A stretch of DNA of 64,000 nucleotides from Carex sylvatica. Lineage: Eukaryota > Streptophyta > Magnoliopsida > Poales > Cyperaceae. Under the pieces are notes generated by a model that was given only the letters and a program-made list of their open reading frames with translations, was not told the DNA's origin and did no database searches. Both the position numbers and the translations under genes were made by a program. Below are positions 1-11,647 of this stretch, one piece after another (the stretch's first letter is position 1; each line of letters begins with the position of its first letter). The stretch lies in contig CAXKVR010000328.1 in the NCBI GenBank assembly GCA_964058845.1, forward strand, positions 62,001-126,000. The letters are read 5' to 3'.

Positions 1-99
1 TTATGCCCCAGTCCACCTTACAAACAAATAGAAATAAAAAATTTAGAGTTAGTTAATATCAAAAGAAATCTTGTGAAATTAGCAGCAAAATTTGTTTAC

Positions 100-390
100 C
101 TTAAGTATTTCCCATATTTTTTGCTTTTTCTCATCTGGAACATCTTTCCATCGTTGGAACCTTAGAGAAACATTCCTTCTTATCAATATCCCAAATTCCG
201 TTGCAAAACTCGTCGTATCTCGAGTAACAACCGGCCTGTAAAATTTGTCAAGTTCCAGCTGTTTGTCTTTCTCGTTGAACTTCTCCTTAATTTTGTTAGG
301 CCCTCTTCTTTTCTTCTTAGCTGAGACTATGTCACCATCACCTTCCATATCTGAAGCAAGAATTGAGAAGAGAATAACTAACTGCTTCAT
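100..390 (-). pseudogene. CACTA second protein (Transposase_24 / Ptta-En/Spm-like), partial exon
   Basis: A minus-strand frame of about 90 residues has a basic start (KKKRRGPNK), then sequence ending in ...EFGILIRRNVSLRFQRWKD and a VPDEKKQKIWEILK helix. This pattern of a basic RGP motif, an LGxLxR-like segment and a WKDVP..K segment fits the plant Ptta/En/Spm family (Transposase_24), encoded downstream of TNP2 in many CACTA elements. The exon likely ends at 100 with a CTTAAG|GTAAAC donor. It may start at the ATG at 348 or after the TTGCTTCAG acceptor just before it. The rest of the protein would lie left of the window. In related elements this protein is thought to bind subterminal repeats. 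The family call is by eye. Confidence 0.6.
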
Positions 391-401
391 AATTTATTAT
401 G

Positions 402-402
<1 letters not shown>

Positions 403-438
<36 letters not shown>
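403..438. repeat. (TA)n microsatellite
   Basis: About 17 uninterrupted TA dinucleotides, ending in TATGTATATAG. Confidence 0.95.
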
Positions 439-444
<6 letters not shown>

Positions 445-1344
445 GTAATGACCACATCAATACAATTAGACACATCAATACAAGCTTAATTATTGAAGTA
501 CAAGAAAGCATAATTTCTTATTCTCTATTACCATGCTTTGGTATTGGAGCTGAGAATAATGAGATGTAGGAAAGATGGGCATCGGTTACTTGTAGAAATC
601 ATACAATTTGAGGCTTCTTAAGTTTACGAGAATCATACAATTTGGTTCACTTCTAATTATTTCGCGCGTGAATTAAGTACAAATAAATGGTTCAGTAATA
701 TACATGTTAGGTGTATTTAACAACAGACATTGCTTTCACCTATTTGGTAAGCCTTTTGCAGCAAGCCAGAAACTGTAATTAATTAGTAATTAGGTTCCAT
801 TCAACACTGGTACAAGCCGTATTCTCGCCAAGCTACTATATATTCTCATTAAGAAATTTCACTATATATGAATGATCATATGAAGGTGCATATTTCTGTC
901 AATTCAGTCTACTTATTTGCTACAACCAAAGAATTCATAATTACGGCATGCACCATGCACCATATATATTACAAATAATAGACTATCTCCAACAATTTCT
1001 AATCCGAATTTTCCAAAATTTCTAAACAATTCCTACTAAATTGATTTTGTTAAAGGGAGAGGGAGAGGGGACTTACCCGAGTTTGAGAAGGAGAGGGAGG
1101 CGGAGCCGACGGTGGGGTGGAAGAGAGACGCACGGCGGGGTGGAACTAGCCGACGGACTAGGGTTTTGAGAAGGAGAGGAAGAGAGACGCACAACGGAGC
1201 TAGGGTTTTGAAACTTGTGAAATTTTTGGCTAAGTGCTTGAGGAGAAGAGGAAGAGAGGAGAGGCCACGGTTTTGAGGAGAAGAGGAAGGGAGGCCACGG
1301 TTTTGAAAATTTTCCAAATTTTGGCTAAGTGAACCGGCGCCCTA
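439..1344. other. Non-coding CACTA interior
   Basis: AT-rich sequence up to about 1020, then a purine-rich stretch (1050-1300) with imperfect direct repeats of a segment containing GAGAAGAGGAAG and CCACGGTTTTGA. I see no convincing gene here; the open frame on the minus strand at 1036-1317 is low-complexity Leu/Pro/Ser. Confidence 0.5.
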
Positions 1345-1886
1345 ATAGAGTATCAAGATCGGTTCAAACATGAGAACCGATCCTGATTCCTATCTGGATC
1401 GGTTCTTTAGTAAAGAACCGATCCAGATAGGCATCAGGATCGGTTCTCATGTTTGAACCGATCTTGATACGTTTTTAAATTTAAAAATAAAACGGTGCCT
1501 TTAATAGAGTATCAAGATCGGTTCAAACATGAGAACCGATCCTGATGCCTATCTGGATCGGTTCCTTACTAAAGAACCGATCCAGATAGGAATCAGGATC
1601 GGTTCTCATGTTTGAACCGATCCTGATACTATTTTGGGGGCACTGTTTTATTTTTAAATTTAAAAAAGTATTAAAAAAGTATCAAGATCGGTTTAAACAT
1701 GAGAACCGATCCTGATTCCTATCTGGATCGGTTCTTTAGTAAGGAACCGATCCAGATAGGCATCAGGATCGGTTCTCATGTTTGAACCGATCTTGATACT
1801 TTTTTAATACTTTTTTAAATTTAAAAATAAAACAGTGCCCCCAAAATAGTATCAAGATCGGTTCTCAGGTTTGAACCGATCTTGAT
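1345..1886. repeat. Palindromic CACTA subterminal-type repeat block
   Basis: Long inverted units alternate the arms GAGAACCGATCCTGAT and ATCAGGATCGGTTCTC with the arms ATCTGGATCGGTTC and GAACCGATCCAGAT. At least three units of roughly 130 bp are joined by AT-rich spacers with TTTAAATTTAAAAATAAAAC. Each unit could fold into a long hairpin. The same core GATCGGTT/AACCGATC occurs near the right CACTA terminus (7785-7945), so these are the family's transposase-binding type of repeat. Confidence 0.85.
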
Positions 1887-2005
1887 ACTCTATTAAATTT
1901 AAATATGATAATAAATATGTATAAGTTATCAGATATTTAGAATGTTATTTTTTAAAATAATTTTATAAATAACTTATATAATTTATAAATAATGTATATG
2001 TTATG

Positions 2006-2430
2006 GAGGTTGGCTACTATGCTTATATAAGCATATCCCCACATATGCTTATAACTCATTTTTGTGTTTCCAATGTCCAAATGGTCGATCTGAACCGTTA
2101 GATGTGATCTCTATATTGAAATGTGTTTGGAGACTAAATTTTACATTTTTCTGAATTTTTTTACTATTTATGAAGCCACTTTGAAAATCGCTGATCCAAC
2201 GGTGACTGCACAAAACAGTAAAATCAGCAGCCACCGTTGGATTAATAATTTTCAAAGTGGCTTAATAAATAGTAAACAAAATCAGAAAAATGTAAAATTT
2301 GGTCTCCAAGCACATATTAATATGGAAAACAAGATGAACGGTTCAGATCGACCATTTGGACATTGGAAACACAAAAATGAGTTATAAGCATATGTGAGGA
2401 TATGCTTATATAAGCATAGTAGCCAACCTC
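2006..2430. mobile_element. Mutator-type MITE (fold-back) with a 10-bp target duplication
   Basis: The ends are a perfect inverted repeat beginning GAGGTTGGCTACTATGC and running at least 33 bp; with a few mismatches the inverted repeat continues for about 200 bp per arm, so nearly the whole 425 bp folds back on itself. The element is flanked on both sides by the identical 10 bp ATATGTTATG (1996-2005 and 2431-2440). A 9-10-bp duplication and long terminal inverted repeats are typical of Mutator-like elements. It has no coding capacity and is nested in the CACTA element. Confidence 0.93.
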
Positions 2431-3200
2431 ATATGTTATGATATTATATGTATAAGTTATCATATTTTGATATATAAATGATTTTTTAAATTTTTTTTTA
2501 AAAATAAGTTATCATATTTTGATATATAAATTACATTTTAAAACTTATTTGATTATTATTTTTAGTGGTTTGAAAATTTCAAAACTAAATAAATTTCATG
2601 CTTCTTAATTGAAATCTTATTTGATGTGACAAATATTTGTAGCTTACATTTAACTAGATAATTTACGAAGAAAAGCATTTTTTTAGAAATAATTTTTAGA
2701 GAGTAATGTTCTTTAACATTTCTCATTATAACAATTTATTTTTAAAAAATTTTCTGAAATTTTTGAGAAGTAATTTATTAATGCACAATTTGTACACACA
2801 AATATAGGGAAAACACCATCTGGATCGGTTCTGGAGGTAGGAACCGATCCAGATGGTGTTCTTCTCCTATATGTGTGGTTTATATTTTTGTGTGTACATG
2901 TATATTTTTTTTAAAATGAAAGTCAGAATGTGTATGTGTTATATTTTACCAGATGATACGTATATACTAAATAGTAACATTAAAAATTAAAAAATTAAAA
3001 AATAAGCTAATAAATTTACATATAACATGAAAATAAATAAGTTACAAGAAACATTGAAGAATATATAACTTCCATGCATGTTTTTCATTGTCTAGTGTTT
3101 CAATGCATCCTGAAAAAAGAAAAATTTCTTAAGTCAACGATATTAAATAATAATAAATCACATGTTTTATATTTTTATATTTTGACATACCAATAAAAAT
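2431..3200. other. Non-coding CACTA interior with one isolated subterminal-type palindrome
   Basis: AT-rich DNA without a supportable gene. At 2818-2864 sits one palindrome with arms CATCTGGATCGGTTC and GAACCGATCCAGATG. The end of the transposase gene lies at 3201. Confidence 0.6.
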
Positions 3201-6200
3201 TTAGGGATTATTGCCAGTGGGAACTTCAATCCATTCTCCTTCATTGTGATCGTTGCGCGTGTGGCTTGTCTTGTTATCCTCACCGGTTGGTAAAGATGCC
3301 ATGCCAGTGGAAAACGGTGGTATCTCATCAAAATGATCGTACGCTTCTTCGTCTTCCACATTATCAATCCCGATGATACGTCTTTTACCAGAGAGGACAA
3401 CATGTCTTGAACGATCGGCCGGATCAGTAACGTAGAACACTTGCGTGGCTTGTCTTGCAAGTATAAATGGATCGTCCTTGTATCCAGCCTTACTGAAATC
3501 CACTAGAATAAAACCATCTTCGTCGACTTTAACCCCCCTACGGTTATCGACCCATTTACACATAAATAACGGAATGTTAAATTTTCTATAATCTACCTCC
3601 CAAATTTCTTCAACAAATCCGTAATATGACATTGATGCATGCGATGGTCCGGCACCTTTAGGATCTGACAAATCACTAGAAACGGCTACTAACGTCACTC
3701 CACTGTTTTGCACGGTACTCTTTGAATCTTGATTTCTTGTGTAAAATGTGTACCCGTTGATGTCATATCCTTGGAAGGTCCTCACGACGTGGACTGGACC
3801 AAGAGCCAACAATTTCACAGTTTCTGTAATATTTTCTCCCTCTTGAGCTTGCACGACTCTCCATGTAAACCATCCCTCAAACTTTTTATTGTGTTCGCTG
3901 ATTAACCACTTGTTGGATTTCTTAGGATTCTGTTGCCGCAAGAGAGTCATATGCTCGTCCCAAAAAGGATGAACGTCAGTGAGGTGTTGTAAAACATGAA
4001 AATGTGCTAGTGACATCATTGTACTATCGGGCTCGAATAATTTCGCACCGATTGTGCCTACCCCACGAAGTCGACCCTCGTGCCGAGATTTAGGGATGCC
4101 TATAGCTTTGACATCATCCATATAATTAGTACAAAACTCAATAACCTCTTCGGCAGCATAAGCTTTTACGATGCTTCCCTCAGGCCGATATCGATTCCTG
4201 ACATATGCCTTTAACAATCCCATGTATCTCTCGAACGGATACATGTACCGCAAGAAAACAGGTCCGCACATCTTAATTTCTCTAATTAGGTGAACAATTA
4301 AATGAACCATGATATCAAAAAAAGACGACGGAAAATACATTTCAAGATGACAAAGAGTGACAACAACCTCCTTCTGCAGAGCATCTAGCATATCGGGATC
4401 ACTTACTTTGCAACATATGGCATTAAAGAAAAAACAAAGCTTCGTGATGGTCTGCCTAACACACTTTGGCAATATGCCCCGAATTGCAACAGGAAGAAGC
4501 TGTGTCATTAAAACATGACAGTCATGAGACTTCATTCCTGTCAATTTTAAATCTTCCAGTGAAACTAGGTTTTTAATATTCGAAGAATATCCAGATGGAA
4601 CTTTGACACCATGAAGGCATTCCAATAAGCTTTTTTTCTCTGCTTTCGACAGCGTATGCATTGCAGGTTTTAGATACGTACAAAATTTCCCATTTTCTCT
4701 TTCCTTCTCTGCTGGTTGTAGATCCGACCGTATGTTCAGGAATTGCATGTCTTTCCGAGCATTGATACCATCCTTAGTCTTACCCGGAATATTCAATAAT
4801 GTTCCAACTAGGCTATCACACACATTTTTAACCACATGCATCACATCGAGACAATGTCGAACATCTAAGTGCTGCCAGTATGGTAAATCCCAGAATATTG
4901 ACCTCTTCTTCCAACTAATTTTCGGTGCCCCTTTCTTTCTCACCACCTTCTTTTTAAATTTCCCAAATTGAACTTTGATATCCTTCACTCGCGAATAAAC
5001 AGCTTTACCGGTCAACGGATAATTTACTCTGGTATTCTCGGTCTTTCCATTGAATTCTTTCTTTCTCTTTCGGTGTGCATGGTTGGCAGGAAGAAATCTA
5101 CGATGACCCATGTACACATTTTTAGAGGAATTAGGTAGCCACACATCGACTGTATCGTCTAGGCAAACAGGGCATGCTTTCTCTCCTTTGACACTGTAAC
5201 CCGATAAATTTCCATAAGCTGGAAAATCATTAATGGTGCAGAAAATCATGGCCCGTAAAGTGAATTTCTCCTTGCTGTATGCATCAAATATCTGCACTCC
5301 GGGTTGCCATAATTCTTTTAAATCATCGATCAATGGCGCTAGATACACATCTATGTCGTTCCCGGGCTGTTTGGGTCATGATATGAGCAAGGTCAACATG
5401 ATGTATTTGCGTTTCATACATAACCAAGGCGGAAGATTATAAATGCACAATAAAACCGGCCAACTGCTGTGCTTGCTGCTCATGCTACTGTGCGGATTTA
5501 TTCCATCTGCACTCAGCCCAAGCTTAAGATTTCTAGGGTCACATCCGAATTCGGGGAACTCTCTGTCAATATTTCTTCACTGAGGAGAATCAGCGGGGTG
5601 CCGTAATTTCCCGTCTTTTTTTTGGTTATCTGCATGCCAACGCACTAATTTTGCATCTTTAGCATTTGAGAACAAACGTTTCAATCTCGGTTTCACGGGG
5701 AGGTACCACAATGCTTTTGCCGGAGGCCCTTTATTCGGTTTGTAATCATCACTTTTATCGCCGGTTAACTGCTTTGGTTTGTAACGTGATGCTCCACATT
5801 TTGGACACTCGTGAAGATCTTTGTACTCGGATCGATATAATATACAATCATTTGGACACGCATGTATTCTTTGAACTTCCAAATCCACTGGGCACAATAT
5901 TTTCTTCTCTTCATAAACATTTGGTGGTATCTCGTTTCCATCCGGAAGTATTTCTTTTAAAGTTTGTAATAACCCAGTAAAACTTTTATCACTCCAACCG
6001 TTAGATGCTTTAAGGTTATACAATTTTAATACACCTTTCAATTTTGAAAATTTAGAACAACCAGGGTACAATTCTTTATTAGAATCTTTGTACAAATTCT
6101 CAAATAAACAATACTGCTTATCATTATCGAAATCATCTTCTAAATCACGTAACATTTGATCAAAATTATCACATTTATCTACCACCATATCATCATTTTC

Positions 6201-6575
6201 TTCGGTATGGTATTCCTGATCCTCAGTATGAGCACCTATATCGGTTTCCAATCCCCATAGATCATTCCCGTCGTTTCCACCGGTATGGTATTGCTGATGC
6301 TCAGTACCAGTACCTATGTCGGTTGGCAAACTCTCACCGTGCCATAACCAACACTTATATCCTTGCTTGAATCCACGACGGATTAAATGGTTCCTCACTT
6401 GGTTCGAGTTGGAGAATTTTTGACCATTGTTACAATCACGGCAAGGACACGACATCAGTGCACTCCCTTTATTCGCCATATCTTCCGTAGCAACTCTGAT
6501 AAATTCCTCGACACCTGTCATATATTCATCAGACAGACGTGATACTTCGTACATCCAACTGCGGCCCATCTGCAA
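3201..6575 (-). pseudogene. TNP2-like CACTA transposase with two in-frame nonsense codons
   Basis: One minus-strand frame of about 1125 codons encodes, in order: an N-terminal transposase-associated domain (GRSWMYEVSRLSDEY, then CPCRDCNN, ending near WLWHGE); a long acidic linker; the TNP2 transposase core with CPNDCILYR and CPKCGASRYK; a DUF4218-type region (residues after LMTQLLPVAIRGILP, including YPFERYMGLLK); and a DUF4216-type C-terminus (YYGFVEEIWEVDY ... FVDFSKAGY-like). TNP2 proteins cut and join CACTA ends in the nucleus. The frame is broken by TGA at 5577-5579, where the family has Trp, and TGA at 5376-5378, where it has Gly (S-G-PKQPGNDIDVYL). Sequence on both sides stays homologous and in the same frame, so these are point mutations and not exon borders. 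The start at 6575 fits the family; a preceding intron is possible. Confidence 0.9.
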
Positions 6576-6669
6576 TTATAATAAAACACAATTAATTAAG
6601 AACAAGGTTGGAGAGCTTAGTTCTGTTCACAATAGGGCTTACATGGGGCCGGGTTACCATCCTATCCCA

Positions 6670-6914
6670 CTCTCTGGATACTTTGTCTCAGTAGTGGCCG
6701 CATGTTAGTCGTGTTTTAGCATTTAAGAAAATTTCGGCAGCATTTCCCCTTAGTTCCCCGAGATTCAGGAAACTAAGTGGAAATGCTGCCGAAATTTTCT
6801 TAAATGCTAAAACACGACTAACATGTGGCCACATCCTAAATGAGACAAAGTATTCAGAGAGCAGTCCCAAAACGGGGACTATTCAAAATTAATCCCTAAT
6901 GGATTAATTTTGAA
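6670..6914. repeat. Fold-back element and two short perfect hairpins upstream of the transposase
   Basis: CTCTCTGGATACTTTGTCTC on the left is mirrored by GAGACAAAGTATTCAGAGAG on the right. The inner arms, which include CATGTTAGTCGTGTTTTAGC, match almost perfectly over about 70 bp around a short centre at 6765. Directly after it lie two perfect stem-loops: AGTCCC/GGGACT at about 6862-6880, and TTCAAAATTAATCC (6882-6895) with GGATTAATTTTGAA (6901-6914). No target duplication was found. It could be a small MITE or a structured part of the CACTA 5' region. Confidence 0.75.
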
Positions 6915-7784
6915 CGGGTATCATGACCTAAAGGCATTAATAATGCGGTTGTGGCTCATAAGACAGTACTCTAGCTACATATCTAGCTAATATAAATACA
7001 TCTCTTACAAAAAAATAAATACATTAATTAATGCACAAAAATGATTAAACATGAAACTTCTAGGTTGTACTTACAACTTTTTTGGATGACGGATCGAGTG
7101 AGATGAAAATATATCGCTGCACCAAATATCTCAATAATAGCCAATCTACAAAATTAAACCATCGATCGTTAAGAGATGTACATAACATGCATGTTATATA
7201 TCCTACAACTTGAAATGAAAAAAATGCTCATATAGCATATATATATAGCATATATATAGAAAATCTTGAAATAAGAAGAGATATTCAAACTTATAAAGAA
7301 AATCTCCACATATAAAGAATATAACTCATATGTAGCTCATATATTAGCTCATATATAGCATATATGCATATATATATATGCATGTGCATCCAAGTCTCCA
7401 CGTATAAAAAAAAACTTGAAATGAAAAGATGCTAGGTATTCAAACTTATAATTAAAAGCTTGTGGAACCAACAAAAGAGCTGAATCAAGGCTATAAGGTT
7501 TAGATTTTGAGCGGGCCGGATCATAACTCACTTCTCATATATATATAGAATTTAGGGTTTAGGGTTTGAACCGAATTAATTATAAAGCTAATAAATGGTG
7601 CTAGATCTACTAGTAATAACAAACTTGAGAAAAGAGATGATCAAATGTACCTCAGAAAAGAGAGGTGAGATAGCTGAAGTAATGTAGGGCGAAATAGCTG
7701 CTGCGCTAATTAAGAGAGGCGATAGAGGAAGAGAAACGAGATTCTGACAATAATGAAACTGAATTAACTTTTCATATGCACTAT
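6915..7784. other. Non-coding 5' region of the CACTA element
   Basis: AT-rich sequence with short ATATAT-rich and CATATA repeats between 7200 and 7380. I see no gene. A promoter for the minus-strand transposase would be expected here, but no clear box can be singled out. Confidence 0.4.
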
Positions 7785-7971
7785 TAGGATCGGTTGTTTA
7801 TTAAAAAACCGATCCAGATACTATCAGGATCAGTTGTGTACAAAGAACCGATCCTGATATACTATTAGGATCGGTTTTGTTCAAAGAACCGATCCAGATA
7901 GATATTAGTATCGGTTGTTTCATATAACCGATCCTGATAGGCCGATCATGATTCCTGTTTTTCTACTAGTG
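7785..7971 (-). repeat. CACTA terminal inverted repeat end and 5' subterminal repeats
   Basis: Four to five GGATCGGTT ... AACCGATCC inverted pairs lie between 7785 and 7945. The terminus ACTAGTG follows at 7965-7971. Confidence 0.88.
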
Positions 7972-7974
7972 AAT

Positions 7975-9165
7975 GAAACGAGCCCACCTCAATACCCAAG
8001 CCTATAGCAATCAAAATTGATTCCTTCAGTGCTAGAGCTTCGACTTGCAACGGACAACAACCTACCACTGCCTTGGACTTGTATAAAATCATCTCTTCTT
8101 TGTATTATATCACCACTCCGATTCCCCCATGCCAGCCATTTACCCACGAGCCATCAGAAAAACAATTATACTCATTCTGAATTTCAGTCAGCACCACAGC
8201 CCGAGAGCCTCTATTTGTCACCCCACCAGATCCACGAGCTGCTCCAGTTTTTGATTCTCTAGAGATCAGTGACAAGTATTTGAAAAAAAGATGAAGGTCT
8301 GGTTGCTTACTCGAATATGCTCGGTCATTTCTACACCTCCATAATGCCCAAACTGAATTAACATAATCTAACCACTGCTCCTCATCTAACCTCTCCAATA
8401 TTTCCAGCAAAGCGTCTTCAAAATACTCACTTAACTCATCCGTTCTCAAACCCAGGGGGCTCGCAAGAAAACATGTTCTCGAAAAAGGGCATAAATGAAC
8501 AAGATGAATCACTGTTTCATCCTGGCCTCCACATGTGGCACATTTTGGATTATGAGTAGGAAACCTTCGATACAAGATAGAAGCCAGAGGAAGGGCTCTA
8601 TGCAACAGCTTCCACAGAAAAAGTCTGAGTCTCGGTACCACATCACCTTTGTGCCAAATCGTACCCCATAACTTCCTAACTCTAGAAGGAATCATATCCC
8701 CTACTCCTTTCAATATGTTGTAACCAGCTTTAACCGAGAACAACCCGTTGCTCGAATTTTTAAATATCAAGCGGTCTGTGGCTGCCCCTGGGGCTGGCAG
8801 GTTCACATTAGCCATGATTACTATGCAATTTGTGTACCCGAAAAATTGAATGAGCATCTCCACATCCCATGTACCAGTTTGGGGGTCTAGCAAATCAAAT
8901 ATACGCAAATTCCTTTGTTCATCACCATTCGGCATGCACTCAAGAGAACCTGGAAACCAGGGTTGTGCGAAGGCATTACATAAAACACCGTTCCCCAACT
9001 TCCATGTCACACACGACTTAAGTGTTACCCTTAAACTCAACAAACTTTTCCAAAAGCCTGTGCAATGATAATCTCTTTTTACTATGCCATAAGTCACCCC
9101 TTGGCATATATTTCGCTTTGACTATCTTAGCCCACAAAGCTTCTGACCCCGCTGCAAAGGGATTG
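7975..9165 (-). pseudogene. LINE (L1-type) fragment: C-terminal zinc-binding domain and start of RNase H
   Basis: The minus-strand frame 9097-8105 has the L1-type linker (SLRVTLKSCVTWKLGNG, FPGSLE), a SVKAGYNIL motif, then a zf-RVT domain (WHKGDVVPRLRLFLWKLLHRALPL, CATCGGQDETVIHLVHLCPF), then the opening of an RNase H domain (CFSDGSWVNGWHGGIGVVI). A TAA at 8102-8104 interrupts the RNase H, but its homology (CCPLQVEALALKESI) resumes in the same frame to 7975. There the CACTA element has inserted; the missing 3' part should lie beyond that element's other end. Upstream, the homology SEALWAKIVKAKYMP (about 9100-9165) is in another frame, so a frameshift lies near 9060. The reverse transcriptase is absent. 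Confidence 0.88.
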
Positions 9166-9560
9166 TTTGGCAATTGGATTGTTTTGACTATCCTTTTTAG
9201 TCCTCTTGCTCATGGAAAAAAAAATTACAAAAATGCTAAAAGGGATTGTTTGGCAATTAGCACACTGATGTCACTTTTCTTTTATCATCCTCCAACCTGG
9301 GCCAGCTATTGCTTGAGTTTTGATAAAGGCTTTGGGCCTGATCATGTTAAGGTATAACAATTACATATATATGGCCCAGATGTTAATTAGTTTGTAAAAT
9401 TTTCTAAAGATTTACTAATTTAATGCCATTGAGCAGTAAGGTTTTCAATTTTTTCTAAAGATTTGTAAATTTTTATGAAGATTTACTAATTTATTGCCAT
9501 TGACCAAATTCAAATGCTCTTACATCTGTTAATCGTTATGTAAGCTGCTTATGTACTACA
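9166..9560. other. Non-coding; direct repeat and fragment resembling the ELOF1 upstream region
   Basis: AAGGGATTGTTTGGCAATT occurs twice about 82 bp apart (9158 and 9240). From about 9312, the segment CTTGAGTTTTGATAAA.GGCT and nearby repeats of ACTAATTTAATGCCATTGA resemble 50130-50480, just upstream of the ELOF1-like gene. No gene is seen. Confidence 0.45.
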
Positions 9561-10735
9561 TTTTTTTTTTTTTTAAAAAGGCAATAAAGCCCGTTTCATT
9601 GATATGAAACATTGAAGTTTTACAAAAAGGAAAGAAAAAGAAGTTAACCCTACTAAAAGATAAACTGAGAATCCTAGAGCAGTTTTATAGAAGCATATAT
9701 CACAAGTTGTAATGAGACACATCAGGGCTGAGGACATTTAACAAAACAAGTATGAATCAAAAGTTAGCCGACTACTCCCTAATCTAAGTTGAATCATCTG
9801 ACAACCACACAATCATTGTCTCTGCCTCTGGGTTAGCTACTTGGAGTGGCACAGTATCCATATCCTGGGGCAGCCATTCCTGTACTGCTGCTTTCATCTC
9901 CTCTGACATTGTCCCTGTCCAATATGTTACAATATAAATAATAGTTAATTGATCTCCAGAGGGAGTAACTGAATCATTAAAGCAAAGTTCATTTCTCTAG
10001 CGCCAGATGCTCCAAATGGTAGCACTGACCACCAATAGCAGTGCAGTTCGCCTGATTTTGGAAAGAGATAAAGCATATAAGATCACATCCTCTAAGGACT
10101 GCCAATTAGAAAATATATTTTGACACTGAACCAGATAAAACCAAATATGCTTGGCAAAGTAACACTCAAAGAAAAGATGATGAACATCTTCCCTAGCATT
10201 GCAAAATTGACAATTTGTATCCCCAGACCACCCTCTTTCACTAAGCCTAAGTTTGGGGAGAATTTTCTCTTTATGCACTAACCATATAAAGGTTCTGATC
10301 TTAGGGGGGCTGGTAATTTCCAACATAATAAAGAATGCAGTTTTTGTATCCCACGAAAATTAAGAAATAAATAAACAGACTTTACAGTAAATTGCCCTGA
10401 AGCTCCCCATTACCATCCTACCTGATCATGATCATGAGTAAAATATGTATTAGTAACAATGGACATCAATTGATACCAATATTGCAGGAGTCTGCCTGTT
10501 GGACTCCTACGAAACCTAAGAGTGCCACCCTGAGTAGAAACTACCTTTTGTACTGCTATATCAGGAGTAATACAAATATCAAATAATTGTGAGTAAGTGA
10601 TGCCAAGAGGGCATTGTTGAAATCAAGTATCCTGCCATAATTTAACTTGCCCTTGACTGCCAGGTTGAATCTGCATCCCTATTTTACCAATGTGAAGTAA
10701 TTTTTGAATGGCTTTTCATAATGGGGATAAACCCT
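9561..10735 (-). pseudogene. LINE 3' fragment (second family) with poly(A) tail
   Basis: A T-run at 9561-9576 is the poly(A) tail of a minus-strand LINE. The 109-codon frame 10326-9997 is a zf-RVT domain: SPPKIRTFIWLVHKEKILPK, then CQFCNAREDVHHLFFEC, then TIWSIWR. Upstream, GELQGNF..KSVYLFLNFRG-like homology in other frames (10330-10440) shows frameshifts. No RT domain is present; the fragment fades near 10735. Confidence 0.8.
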
Positions 10736-11647
10736 AAACCCTAAATTCATAATTATACTGATTAGAAGAATCACAAATATGATCAATTTATATTCATAAA
10801 TTTCTATATTCATAAATTTCACACTATAATTTCAATATTTTGTCTAGAATAAGAGGCTAACACACTTGATCGATATTTTAATCTCAAATATTCTCTTAAT
10901 TTAGAAGAATTGAATGATCAAGTCGCGTTTACTTTAACTTCAACAATTACATGACTAAAAAGAGTCAAAGTTTTATATGTTGCACTACATACACTTCAAA
11001 ATTCAAACTTAGTGCAAATTTTCATGCTTTAATTTCAATATTTTTGTGATATTTTTATTTATAGGCCTTAATTTATAATTTTACCAAATTAAGGGGGAGT
11101 GCATGAATTGAGGGGGAGCCATCTCTTCGTTTTGAGCATAACTATGTTTTATTTCTAACCCTTTTGACCATTTCCAAAAAGGAGGAGAGATATTACAAGT
11201 TCATGCTATATTAATATTCCATGACACACTACACACAAACACAATAACAAGGGAAAAATAAAAACTTCAAAAATTTTAATTTTTCTGAATTTTGTGGGAT
11301 TAACCAATTTATGCACTCACTTGATATACCTGTTTTGCAAATCGTCAAAAGAGGGAGATTATTGGCTTTGGAGCTCCCTCGTCTTGTTCGTTTGACTAAA
11401 TTTGCAAAACATACATAAATTGCATTTTACAATTTTCATTCTTGAGACACTATGCAGGTTCATGACGACTAAAGGTTCAATAAATACACATCAATGGTGA
11501 ATTAATGAACTATAATACAACATCCACGATATAATCATTAAGCACAAGACTTTGAATAACAAAAGTATTAACTCAAGATTATGGATAATTAATATATAAA
11601 ATTGATAAAATAAGCTTGAGGTTGACCTAAGTGAGGCCTACCGTTGC
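10736..11647 (+). other. Degraded retroelement tail with polypurine-tract-like motifs
   Basis: No gene. Three purine tracts occur (AAGGGGGAGTGC near 11090, GAGGGGGAGCC near 11121, CAAAAGAGGGAGATTATTGG near 11347). The last resembles the polypurine tract and LTR start common in plant Ty1/copia elements, so this may be the worn 3' end of such an element. The short AACCCTAAACCCTAAAT at 10731 is telomere-like but only two repeats long. Confidence 0.35.

Larger units (their letters stand above)
1..7971 (-). mobile_element. CACTA (En/Spm) DNA transposon, decayed, runs off the left edge
   Basis: The right terminus reads ...CTACTAGTG at 7971, so on the minus strand the element begins CACTAGTAGAAAAAC, the hallmark CACTA end. 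Just inside (7785-7945) are inverted subterminal repeats built on GGATCGGTT/AACCGATCC. A TNP2-type transposase follows on the minus strand (6575 to 3201), and a second CACTA-type protein exon lies at 390-100. No matching CACTA end was found on the left, so the element probably continues beyond base 1. It has inserted into a LINE RNase H region that resumes at 7975. The transposase carries two nonsense codons, so this copy is not autonomous. More blocks of the same palindromic repeat at 1345-1886 and 2818-2864 are either internal to this element or mark a nested relative. Confidence 0.85.

Noticed and set aside
8017..9357. Plus-strand open frames at 8017, 8850 and 9022
   Set aside because: They are antisense shadows of the minus-strand LINE fragment.
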